64,000 nucleotides of DNA from Pseudolysobacter sp964466115 (GTDB taxonomy: Bacteria; Pseudomonadota; Gammaproteobacteria; Xanthomonadales; Rhodanobacteraceae). The DNA is taken from the NCBI GenBank assembly GCA_964466115.1, contig CAYXMH010000005.1, forward strand, positions 62,001 to 126,000. The letters are read 5' to 3'. Below are positions 53,233 to 61,471 of the stretch, piece after piece. The first letter of the stretch is position 1. The number at the start of each line of letters is the position of its first letter. The translations under genes and the position numbers were made by a program. The notes under the pieces are model-generated. The model made no database searches. It saw nothing but the letters and a program-made list of their open reading frames with translations, and was not told the origin of the DNA.

Positions 53233-54714
53233 TTATTGAAAATTGGCCGTCCATTGATATTGAATAGTGTAACTGAGCGTAATGGTGCCGTTAGCGGGAA
53301 CCTCGAGCTTGAAATCGATCGTATCGGCGTTGCGTTTTTCAAACTTTGTACTCGATTGAACAATATTCCATTGTGACCATCGATACAAATGTTCACGCAC
53401 TACAACGTTCTGGGGTTGCGCGCTGCCATTGGTTAAGCGAATTGCAAAGCTTTCGTTTAAGGTGCGGGCGTCTTTGTTGATTTGATAATCGGTTTGCGTG
53501 CGCTCGCCTTTTAGGTCGAACGCATTGCCAAGCTCAACGGCAAGGGTTTCGTTTGCGGGTGTGTGCGCAATGGCGTCCTCGCCGATGAATTCCGGGGCGT
53601 GGTCGCCATCGTCCACCAGCACGCGCAAGCGTCCGCCCGGAAGGGCACGATCGAGGCGTAGGGCCAATGTGCTGCGCACCGGTGTGCGGCTATCCAGGCC
53701 ATAGTTGCGATCGGTAATCGGCGCGGTTTCCGGATTAAGGCGCAAGTGCGCGGGCTCGAACAAATACTGACGCGAACAGGTGACCGTTTGCGCCGGGAAT
53801 AACGCGACGCGCTGAATGCTGGCGTTGGCGATATCGATCGCCGCATCCAGCGTGTACTCGTGGAAATCGCCGAGCAGGCTTTCCTGTGGGCGTGCCGCGC
53901 GCGATTTCGCCGCCGTCAGTAAGCGCGTTGCCGGTTTGGCTTCGTTCAGTCGATGCGGGTCACCCGCAATCAATTTCACTCGTGCGTTGCGAAAATCGCT
54001 ACCACTGTGATTGGCAATGGCCGCCCAAGCCGAGAACTGAGTTTTGCATTCCGCGCCATTTAGCAACCAGGCGGAATACTCTGCGCGCCAGGCCAATCCT
54101 TCGGTGGGATAGGCCAGTTCAATGGTTTGTGGACCGGCCTTTTTTGCGTCAATTTGCCAGCTTAACGTCGGTGTGGCGCTTAGACCGTGCGGTAGATCGG
54201 GAAAGCTGACGCGGCTAAATTCCGTTACGGTTACAATTTGGCCGCTGTCCAAGCGCAGGCTTAGGCCGCCGGTATTGGACAGCAGCGTACCGCCGACCAT
54301 GGTCGTTTTGTCGACACCGTCGCCGTGCTCGACCACCACCCGATGGCCGATGTGGCGTTCGACCAAGCGATCGAGCGTGATAGGGTCGAACTCGAACGTT
54401 TGATGGGTCAATAAAACGCCTTCGGGATCGTTAAGTGCACGGAAGCTTATAGCGCCGGCGTCGAGATAGCGCGGCATATCGCGAATTTGAATGGCGTTGC
54501 TGCCGGCTTTTAAGTCAAACTGGCGCAAGTCGCGAACGACGGCGTAGCCGCCGGGCCGTGCATCCGGTTCGATGCTCGCGGAAAACGGACCAGAACCCTC
54601 GCTGGTCTCGTTATAGATACTGAGCGAGTAATGGGATGTGTCTTGCGCTCCGGCGTAGCCGCACAGCATGCACATCGTGAATAGCCATCGCAGTTTATGC
54701 AGTCGAATAGGCAT
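53233..54714 (-). CDS. Secreted DUF4139-family protein
   Basis: A 493-residue protein with signal peptide 'LRWLFTMCMLCGYAGAQD'. It is beta-rich throughout and follows the DUF4139 layout: an N-terminal part with 'GYAVVRDLRQFDLKAGSNAIQIRDMPRYLDAGAISF', a middle with 'AYPTEGLAWRAEYSAWL', and a conserved C-terminal 'FAIRLTNGSAQPQNVVVREHLYRWSQWNIV', 'TIDFKLEVPANGTITLSYTIQYQW'. Such proteins are uncharacterised envelope or secreted proteins. It is divergent from the PCu(A)C chaperone gene by 64 bases. Confidence 0.87.
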   Translation of the reverse strand: MPIRLHKLRWLFTMCMLCGYAGAQDTSHYSLSIYNETSEGSGPFSASIEPDARPGGYAVVRDLRQFDLKAGSNAIQIRDMPRYLDAGAISFRALNDPEGVLLTHQTFEFDPITLDRLVERHIGHRVVVEHGDGVDKTTMVGGTLLSNTGGLSLRLDSGQIVTVTEFSRVSFPDLPHGLSATPTLSWQIDAKKAGPQTIELAYPTEGLAWRAEYSAWLLNGAECKTQFSAWAAIANHSGSDFRNARVKLIAGDPHRLNEAKPATRLLTAAKSRAARPQESLLGDFHEYTLDAAIDIANASIQRVALFPAQTVTCSRQYLFEPAHLRLNPETAPITDRNYGLDSRTPVRSTLALRLDRALPGGRLRVLVDDGDHAPEFIGEDAIAHTPANETLAVELGNAFDLKGERTQTDYQINKDARTLNESFAIRLTNGSAQPQNVVVREHLYRWSQWNIVQSSTKFEKRNADTIDFKLEVPANGTITLSYTIQYQWTANFQ

Positions 54715-54778
54715 AGGGTTGGTTAAGAATAAATAGGATGGGTTAGCTTATATGATAACGGTAATCGTAGGGATTCCA

Positions 54779-55231
54779 ATGCGATGGTTTCTATCCTTTG
54801 TGGTTTTTGTTGCAATGCTGGGCCAGGCATTGGATGTTTTGGCCGCCGGCCAATTGAGCATTGCGCACGCATGGATACGGGCAATGCCGCCGAAAACCAC
54901 GATGCTGGCCGGGTATGGCGAGCTGCGCAATACCGGTGATTCACCGCTTACATTGGTTGCCGCGCACAGCAAAGCGTTTGCCGAAATCTCCGTGCATGAA
55001 AGCGTCGAGCGCGATGGCGTGGTGCAAATGCGACCGATCGAGGGTTTGGTGATTGCACCAGGCGCGGCGATTGGGTTGCAACCCGGCGGTAAGCATTTAA
55101 TGTTGATGCGCTCGCAGCGTGAGCTGGCAACGGGGGATTGCGTCGATATTGAATTGGAGTGCGCCGATGGTTCCCGCACTATGGCGTGTTTTGAGATCCG
55201 TGCCGACGCCCCAAAAGCGTCCGATCACTGA
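54779..55231 (+). CDS. PCu(A)C periplasmic copper chaperone
   Basis: A 150-residue secreted copper chaperone that supplies Cu(I), typically for cytochrome oxidase assembly. ATG 54779 has AGGGA six bases upstream and opens the signal peptide 'MRWFLSFVVFVAMLGQALDVLAAG'; an ATG nine codons earlier is also possible. The copper site follows the family pattern: 'ISVHESVERDGVVQMRPIEG' and 'PGGKHLMLM', giving His, Met, His and Met ligands. The 3' end overlaps the convergent thioesterase gene by 7 bases. No Sco or oxidase gene is adjacent. Confidence 0.92.
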   Translation: MRWFLSFVVFVAMLGQALDVLAAGQLSIAHAWIRAMPPKTTMLAGYGELRNTGDSPLTLVAAHSKAFAEISVHESVERDGVVQMRPIEGLVIAPGAAIGLQPGGKHLMLMRSQRELATGDCVDIELECADGSRTMACFEIRADAPKASDH

Positions 55232-55626
55232 CACGCCGTACGTACGGCATTCGGCAACGCAACGGATTTGCCGTCCGCGCCAATCCAAACCATGGTTACC
55301 TTGCCATCGCTATAAAGCGTAGCATCGGTATCTGCCGCGACGATTCGGTGCGAGATGGCAAGCGATGAGTTGCCAAGATGCTGGCAATAGAGCTGCACCT
55401 CTATGGTCGCAGGCCATTCCATCGGGCGACGGTAATTGATCTCAATCGATGCGACTACCGGCATAAACGTATCACTGAACCACGGCTGTGATAATTGCGT
55501 AAGCCACTTCAATCGGGCTTCTTCGAGGTAAGTGAGGTAATTGGTGTTGTTGACGTGATTTAGGGCATCAAGATCGCGCCAACGCACGGTGATCGGCGCT
55601 TTTATCAGCAATTTAAGCTCGCTCAT
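55225..55626 (-). CDS. Hotdog-fold acyl-CoA thioesterase (YbgC/FadM-like)
   Basis: A 133-residue 4HBT-family protein. 'VRWRDLDALNHVNNTNYLTYLEEARLKWL' carries the catalytic Asp and the substrate helix, and 'VVASIEINYRRPMEWPATIEVQLY' is the typical second half. It hydrolyses acyl-CoA thioesters; the chain-length preference is unknown. It starts in an ATGA overlap with the uvrA stop, an odd pairing that links a metabolic thioesterase to a repair gene by translation. Confidence 0.9.
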   Translation of the reverse strand: MSELKLLIKAPITVRWRDLDALNHVNNTNYLTYLEEARLKWLTQLSQPWFSDTFMPVVASIEINYRRPMEWPATIEVQLYCQHLGNSSLAISHRIVAADTDATLYSDGKVTMVWIGADGKSVALPNAVRTACQ

Positions 55627-58469
55627 GCGGCCTCCCGCTTTTTGCCGTTAGTGAGCACGCGCGCGAGAAAACGTCCGGTGTGCGAATGCTTCGAGCGTGC
55701 AATCTGCTCTGGCGTACCGCTGGCAATGATCTCGCCGCCGCGATGACCGCCTTCGGGCCCAAGATCAATCACCCAATCCGCGGTTTTGATCACATCAAGA
55801 TTGTGTTCAATCACAACGACGGTATTGCCCGCCTCGGACAAGCGATGCAGCACCTTTAGCAGCTGCTCAATATCGTGAAAGTGCAGACCGGTGGTTGGTT
55901 CATCGAGGATATACAAAGTGCGCCCGGTGTCGCGTTTGCTGAGCTCGCGCGATAACTTCACTCGCTGGGCCTCGCCGCCCGACAGCGTAGTCGCGCTTTG
56001 GCCAAGCTTGATATAACTTAAACCGACATGCATCAGCGTTTCGAGTTTGCGCGCCAGCACCGGCACCGGTCCAAACAGCTTTAGCGCATCCTCCACCGTC
56101 ATGTTAAGAACATCGCTGATGGTGTGGCCCTTGTAGGTGATGTCCAAGGTTTCGCGGTTGTAGCGCTTGCCGTGGCAGACGTCGCAGGATACGTATACAT
56201 CGGGTAAAAAGTGCATTTCCACCTTGATCATGCCATCGCCTTCACAGGCTTCGCAGCGCCCGCCCTTGACGTTGAAGCTAAAGCGCCCAGGCGAGTATCC
56301 GCGCGCGCGCGATTCGGGTACGGCGGCGAATAGGTCGCGCAACGGCGTGAACAGGCCGGTGTACGTGGCTGGATTGGAACGGGGAGTGCGCCCGATTGGG
56401 CTTTGGTCGATATCGACGATTTTGTCGAACAAATCCAGCCCTTCGATTTTACGGAATGGCGCGGGTTTCTCGTTTGCGCCATTCAATTCGACGGCGGCGT
56501 GGCGGTACAACGTGTCGTTGATCAACGTGGACTTGCCGGAACCTGAAACACCGGTGATACAAACAAACAATCCGGCCGGAATCTCCAAATCGACATTTTT
56601 TAAATTGTTACCCGATGCGCCGAGCAAACGCAGCACGAGTTGGTCATCGAACGGGCGGCGCTGATTCGGGACTTCGATCCGGCGCTTACCGGAAAGGTAT
56701 TGCCCGGTGAGCGACGATTTCGAGCGCAGAATGTCCTTGACCTGGCCTTGCGCGACGATTTCTCCACCGTGCACGCCGGCGCCGGGGCCGATATCGACGA
56801 TATGGTCGGCGGCGCGGATCGCATCTTCGTCGTGTTCAACGACGATCACCGTGTTGCCAAGGTCGCGCAAGCGCGTCAGCGTACCGAGTAGGCGTTCGTT
56901 GTCGCGCTGATGTAAACCAATCGAAGGTTCATCCAGCACATACATCACGCCAACTAAACCCGCGCCAATTTGGCTGGCGAGGCGAATACGTTGTGCTTCA
57001 CCGCCCGATAACGAGTCGGCTTTGCGTTCCAAGGTTAGGTAATCGAGGCCGACGTCGACCAAAAAACGCAAGCGCTCGCGAATCTCCTTAACGATTTTTG
57101 CGGCAATTTCCCCGCGCCAACCGGGCAGCGTGAGCTTTTTAAAAAATTCCAAAGTTTGCTCAATGGGCAGCGCGGACAGGGCCGGTAGGTTTTGCTTGGT
57201 CACCAACACATGGCGCGCGGTACGGTTCAGTCGTTGCCCCTGGCATTCCGGGCAGACCCGTTCGCTGATGTATTTCGCCAGTTCCTCACGCACCGCTGGC
57301 GATTCGGTTTCCTTGTACCGTCGCTCAAGATTCGGAATGATGCCTTCAAAACGGTGTTTGCGCGTTACATTGCCGCCGACATCGCTGACATACCGGAAGG
57401 TGACGGTTTCCGTGCCGGAGCCGTACAACACCGATTGTTGAATGGCCTTCGGTAAGTCTTCCCATGGGGTATCGATGTCGAACTTGTAGTGCTTGGCCAG
57501 CGATTGTATCAATTGGAAATAATACGCATTGCGCCGGTCCCAGCCGCGCACTGCGCCCGCCGCCAGACTCAATTCCGGATGGCCGACAACGCGTGAGGCA
57601 TCGAACACTTGATTTACGCCCAAACCATCGCAGGCGGGGCAGGCGCCAATTGGCGAGTTGAACGAAAACAACCGCGGCTCCAATTCGGTGAGCGAATAAT
57701 CGCAAATCGGGCAGGAGTAGCGTGAGGAAAACACCGTTTCCGCCGCCTTCGCGTCGTCGAGGTTCACCACGCGAGCGATGCCTTCGCCGAGCCGCAACGC
57801 GGTTTCAAACGATTCGGCCAAGCGCTGCTTTAGATCCGATTTGGGCCGGAAGCGGTCGATGACGGCATCGATGCTGTGCTTTTGGCGTAAAGTTAAAGTC
57901 GGTACTTGATCCAATTCGTACAACTTACCGTCCACGCGCACCCGCACGTAACCTTGCGCGCGCAATTGCTCAAACACTTGCACGTGCTCGCCCTTGCGTT
58001 CGCGTACGACCGGTGCCAGCAGCATGTACCGCTGTTCCGCATTGAGCGCCAAAGTGGCATCGACCATTTGGCTGACCGTTTGCGCCGTCAGTGGCTGATG
58101 ATGGTCGGGGCAGTGCGGTGTGCCGACGCGCGCAAACAGCAAACGCAGGTAATCGTAAATCTCGGTGATCGTGCCGACGGTGGAGCGCGGGTTGTGTGAG
58201 GTCGATTTTTGCTCGATCGAGATGGCCGGGCTCAGTCCTTCGATGTGGTCGACATCGGGTTTTTCCATCATCGACAGAAATTGCCGCGCATAAGAGGACA
58301 ACGATTCGACGTAGCGACGCTGGCCTTCGGCATAAATCGTATCGAACGCCAGCGACGACTTGCCCGAGCCGGACAAGCCAGTAATCACGATCAAGCGATC
58401 GCGCGGAAGATCAAGATCGATGTTCTTAAGATTGTGCGTGCGTGCGCCGCGGATGCGGATGGTGTCCAT
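55623..58469 (-). CDS. uvrA: Excinuclease ABC subunit A
   Basis: The damage-sensing ATPase of nucleotide excision repair. ATG 58469 (MDTIRIRGARTHNLKNIDLDLPR) gives 948 residues, the usual length; an in-frame start nine codons upstream exists. Both ABC modules are complete: Walker A 'GLSGSGKSSLAFD' and 'GVSGSGKSTLINDTLY', signatures 'SLSGGEAQRIRLA' and 'TLSGGEAQRVKLSREL', and Walker B 'YVLDEPSIGLHQRD' and 'YILDEPTTGLHFHD'. The zinc modules are CPIC ... CPAC and CEAC ... CDVC. It is coupled to the thioesterase gene. I saw no clear LexA box upstream. Confidence 0.96.
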   Translation of the reverse strand: MDTIRIRGARTHNLKNIDLDLPRDRLIVITGLSGSGKSSLAFDTIYAEGQRRYVESLSSYARQFLSMMEKPDVDHIEGLSPAISIEQKSTSHNPRSTVGTITEIYDYLRLLFARVGTPHCPDHHQPLTAQTVSQMVDATLALNAEQRYMLLAPVVRERKGEHVQVFEQLRAQGYVRVRVDGKLYELDQVPTLTLRQKHSIDAVIDRFRPKSDLKQRLAESFETALRLGEGIARVVNLDDAKAAETVFSSRYSCPICDYSLTELEPRLFSFNSPIGACPACDGLGVNQVFDASRVVGHPELSLAAGAVRGWDRRNAYYFQLIQSLAKHYKFDIDTPWEDLPKAIQQSVLYGSGTETVTFRYVSDVGGNVTRKHRFEGIIPNLERRYKETESPAVREELAKYISERVCPECQGQRLNRTARHVLVTKQNLPALSALPIEQTLEFFKKLTLPGWRGEIAAKIVKEIRERLRFLVDVGLDYLTLERKADSLSGGEAQRIRLASQIGAGLVGVMYVLDEPSIGLHQRDNERLLGTLTRLRDLGNTVIVVEHDEDAIRAADHIVDIGPGAGVHGGEIVAQGQVKDILRSKSSLTGQYLSGKRRIEVPNQRRPFDDQLVLRLLGASGNNLKNVDLEIPAGLFVCITGVSGSGKSTLINDTLYRHAAVELNGANEKPAPFRKIEGLDLFDKIVDIDQSPIGRTPRSNPATYTGLFTPLRDLFAAVPESRARGYSPGRFSFNVKGGRCEACEGDGMIKVEMHFLPDVYVSCDVCHGKRYNRETLDITYKGHTISDVLNMTVEDALKLFGPVPVLARKLETLMHVGLSYIKLGQSATTLSGGEAQRVKLSRELSKRDTGRTLYILDEPTTGLHFHDIEQLLKVLHRLSEAGNTVVVIEHNLDVIKTADWVIDLGPEGGHRGGEIIASGTPEQIARSKHSHTGRFLARVLTNGKKREAA

Positions 58470-58546
58470 GGGCAAGTCGATATAGGGCGGTAACAAGACA
58501 TTATACGCGCCCCGTCAAGCCGATCGGTGCCTTGGTATCGGCGTAG

Positions 58547-58609
58547 AGGGTAGGCCTTGGCCGACCGGGATTGCGTGGGGATGAGGCGGTGGACCAAGGC
58601 CCACCCTAC
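58547..58609. repeat. REP-like palindrome pair, GTAGGNTGGGC type
   Basis: GGGTAGGCCTTGGCCGACC and the inverted GTGGACCAAGGCCCACCCTAC form an imperfect hairpin with a 22-base centre. It is a third member of the family at 15615-15674 and 53167-53227, with the CCAAGG core also present in the second half of the first. It lies upstream of uvrA and the first delta-60 gene. Confidence 0.85.
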
Positions 58610-58633
58610 TTCAATCCATGTGCACACTGCGGA

Positions 58634-58698
58634 TTCACAATTTGTAACCTCCATCCGCCGCAAGCAATGCACGGATTCAGCGCTGAATTTCGTATTTA
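58634..58698 (+). promoter_or_regulatory. Conserved upstream module of delta-60 gene 1
   Basis: Three blocks, TTCACAATTTGTAACCT, TGCACGGATTC and CGTATTTA, are separated by 17 and 12 unconserved bases. The same blocks with the same spacers occur at 61377-61441 before the second gene. TATTTA could be a -10 element. The module ends 32 bases before the ATG. Confidence 0.75.
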
Positions 58699-58730
58699 CC
58701 TAATGTCTAACTCAAATCGGGCATTAGGTC

Positions 58731-61352
58731 ATGATTACCCAGGAACCAACCGCACATTCATTTCCTCTGTATTGCAACGTGCGGATGGCACACATGAGCG
58801 GCCCACGGCCAAGGCGAAGTTTCCATTCGGTGTTGGCATTGGGGTGTGCGTGGCTGCTCAGTTTGCTCATGGCACCAGTGCAAGCACAGGATGCCAACGA
58901 TGGCTTCAATCCGAATGTGAACGGCGATGTGAACGCGTTGGTGGTGCAAGCGGATGGCAAACTGTTGCTCGGTGGTAACTTCAGCGCGATTACGATCGCC
59001 GGGGTCGTAACGCCGCGCAACGGTATCGCACGGCTCAATCCCGACGGCAGTTTGGATTACGCCTATGACCCGAATGTGAGTGGCAGTGTGTATGCGCTGG
59101 CGCTGCAGGCAGACGGCAGTGTAGTGCTGGGCGGTAGTTTCAGTGCGATTGGCGGGACGCCGACGACCAACAACCACATCGCGCGGTTCAATTCGTTCGG
59201 CGTGCTCGATACCACGTTTAACCCGAATGTGAATGGCGCGGTGGCTGCGGTGGTAGTGCAGGCGGACGGTAAGTTGGTGCTGGGCGGTAGCTTTACTACA
59301 ATTACGATTGGCGGGACATCAACACCGCACAACGGTATTGCACGACTCAATTCCAACGGTAGCTTGGATCCAGATTTCAACCCTAACGTGGACGGCAACG
59401 TCAATGCGTTGGCGTTGCAAACGGACGGCAAGTTGGTGCTGGCGGGTTACTTCACCACGATTACCGTCGCTGGAGTGCCGACGATCCGGCATTCCATCGC
59501 ACGGTTGCAGACCAATGGCGCCCTAGACGCAACGTTCGTCGATTCGAACGTGAACGGTAGCGTCTATGCGCTGGCGCTGCAGGTAGACGGGGAGTTGCTG
59601 TTGGGCGGTGATTTCACCATGGTCGGTTCGATGCCTCACAACCGCATTGCGCGGCTCTACTCGGATGGCATTTTAGATTCTGGCTTTGATCTGGATATAA
59701 ACGGAAATGTCTACGCATTAACGCGACAGGCGGATGGGAAATTCGTGCTGGGTGGTGGTTTCACCATGATTAATGGCACGCCCCACAATGCTATTGCCCG
59801 GATCAACCCTAACGACAATTTGGATGCCGGATTCAACTCGAACGTGAACAGTGCCGTATACGCACTAGCGCAGCAGGCGGATGATAAATGGGTTGTCGGC
59901 GGGTACTTCACCCAGGTCAATGGTGAGGACCGTAACCACATCGCACGGCTCTATCCCGATGGCAGCTTGGATACCACCTTGAGCCCGGCGGTGTACTCGG
60001 ATGTGAACGCTCTAGCCCTGCAAGCAGACGGAAAAATTGTACTGGGCGGCAGTTTCTTGGCGGTTGCCGGACATACCCACAATCGCATTGCGCGGCTTAA
60101 TCCCGACGGCAGTTTGGACGCTACATTTGATGTGCATTTGGATGGTCCCGTGCACGCGCTGGTATTGCAAGCAGATGGCAAACTGGTGCTGGGTGGTTCC
60201 TTCACTTCGATCACGATCGGGGCTGGGGTATCGACACCGCGTTCTAACATCGCAAGGCTCAACCCCGATGGCAGTTTGGACACCACGTTTGCACCGAATT
60301 CCGACGATTACGTGAATGCGCTGGTAGTGCAGGCGGGCGGTAAGTTGGTGCTGGGCGGTAGCTTTACTACGATTACGATTGGCGGGGCATCAACACCGCA
60401 CAACGGTGTTGCGCGACTCAACCCCGATGGCAGCTTGGATCCCACGTTTGCCGATCCAAATGTAATCGGTATTGTTAACGCGTTGGCAGTGCAAGCGGAT
60501 GGGAGGCTGGTACTCGGCGGTAACTTCACCAGCGTCGGTGGAGTTGCCCGCGATTACATTGCACGGCTGGATTCCGAAGGCAACGTGGATGGCTTCAATC
60601 CCGGTGCCAACAGCGTCGTAAATGCCATAGCGCAGCAAGGAGATGGCAAACTGGTGCTGGGTGGCAGCTTCACGACGATCGGAGGAACAACGCATAACTG
60701 CATTGCACGGCTCCAACCCAACGGCAGTGTGGATACCGACTTTAATTCGATTGCGAACTATCCCGTGATGGCGTTGGCATTGCAAACGGATGGCCGATTG
60801 TTGCTGGGCGGTTACTTCACTACGATCAATGGGGCAGGACGCAATCACATCGCGAGGCTGCACCCTAACGGTCTCCTGGATAGCACGTTGTACGACCCGC
60901 TGGTGAACGATCCAGTGCTGGCGCTTGCATTGCAAGGAGACGGTAAGTTGGTGCTGGGTGGTCTTTTCACCTCAATTGGCGGATTGCATCGCAGCCGCAT
61001 TGCGCGCCTCAGCCAGCCACAGGCGGCATTGCAATCATTGACATTGAGTGGCAATACGGTGACCTGGCGGCGTTCCGAAGCAGCACCGGAGTTGGCCGCA
61101 CCGCCGCAGCTGTTGTATTCGGATGGCAGCGGTTATAGCTTGCAGGGAACCATGACCCGCATTGCCGGTGGCTGGCGCTACAGTGGCTTGGTGCTCCCCG
61201 TCGCTTTCCAGGCGTTCTATCTGCGCACCCAAGGGCAAATTTCCTCCGGGGAGTCCAACGGCTCGCAAGGCACAATCGAAAGCACGCGTCAGGTCTACAA
61301 CAGCAACGATCTGATTTTTGCTAACGACTTTGAGTCCCGCCCGTTGATGTGA
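58731..61352 (+). CDS. Secreted delta-60 repeat protein with 14 repeats
   Basis: An 873-residue protein. ATG 58731 is kept because it stands at the same distance from the upstream module as in the paralogue; ATGs at 58785 and 58794 would give a more compact signal peptide (RRSFHSVLALGCAWLLSLLMAPVQAQ). The body has 14 units built on '(V/L)QADGKL(V/L)LGGxF(T/S)xI', each with a following 'NxIARLNPDGSLD' segment, a predicted beta-propeller. A non-repeat domain ('PQAALQSLTLSGNTVTW') follows. The last residues 'NDLIFANDFESRPL' recall the F-A-x-x-F-E endings of many secreted gammaproteobacterial proteins. The function is unknown; surface or secreted location is inferred. Confidence 0.9.
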   Translation: MITQEPTAHSFPLYCNVRMAHMSGPRPRRSFHSVLALGCAWLLSLLMAPVQAQDANDGFNPNVNGDVNALVVQADGKLLLGGNFSAITIAGVVTPRNGIARLNPDGSLDYAYDPNVSGSVYALALQADGSVVLGGSFSAIGGTPTTNNHIARFNSFGVLDTTFNPNVNGAVAAVVVQADGKLVLGGSFTTITIGGTSTPHNGIARLNSNGSLDPDFNPNVDGNVNALALQTDGKLVLAGYFTTITVAGVPTIRHSIARLQTNGALDATFVDSNVNGSVYALALQVDGELLLGGDFTMVGSMPHNRIARLYSDGILDSGFDLDINGNVYALTRQADGKFVLGGGFTMINGTPHNAIARINPNDNLDAGFNSNVNSAVYALAQQADDKWVVGGYFTQVNGEDRNHIARLYPDGSLDTTLSPAVYSDVNALALQADGKIVLGGSFLAVAGHTHNRIARLNPDGSLDATFDVHLDGPVHALVLQADGKLVLGGSFTSITIGAGVSTPRSNIARLNPDGSLDTTFAPNSDDYVNALVVQAGGKLVLGGSFTTITIGGASTPHNGVARLNPDGSLDPTFADPNVIGIVNALAVQADGRLVLGGNFTSVGGVARDYIARLDSEGNVDGFNPGANSVVNAIAQQGDGKLVLGGSFTTIGGTTHNCIARLQPNGSVDTDFNSIANYPVMALALQTDGRLLLGGYFTTINGAGRNHIARLHPNGLLDSTLYDPLVNDPVLALALQGDGKLVLGGLFTSIGGLHRSRIARLSQPQAALQSLTLSGNTVTWRRSEAAPELAAPPQLLYSDGSGYSLQGTMTRIAGGWRYSGLVLPVAFQAFYLRTQGQISSGESNGSQGTIESTRQVYNSNDLIFANDFESRPLM

Positions 61353-61376
61353 ACACAGCATCTCAATTGTTGCGAG

Positions 61377-61441
61377 TTCACAATTTGTAACCTTCTTAAG
61401 CCCGGGTCGTTGCACGGATTCGTTAGCCCGTTGCGTATTTA
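61377..61441 (+). promoter_or_regulatory. Conserved upstream module of delta-60 gene 2
   Basis: Identical blocks to 58634-58698 (17, 11 and 8 bases) with identical spacers (17 and 12 bases) whose sequence is not conserved. The module ends 30 bases before ATG 61472. Exact spacing with divergent spacers argues for a protein-binding site rather than recent duplication. Confidence 0.75.
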
Positions 61442-61471
61442 TAGATAACTACTTCCCATTGGGCGTACGTT

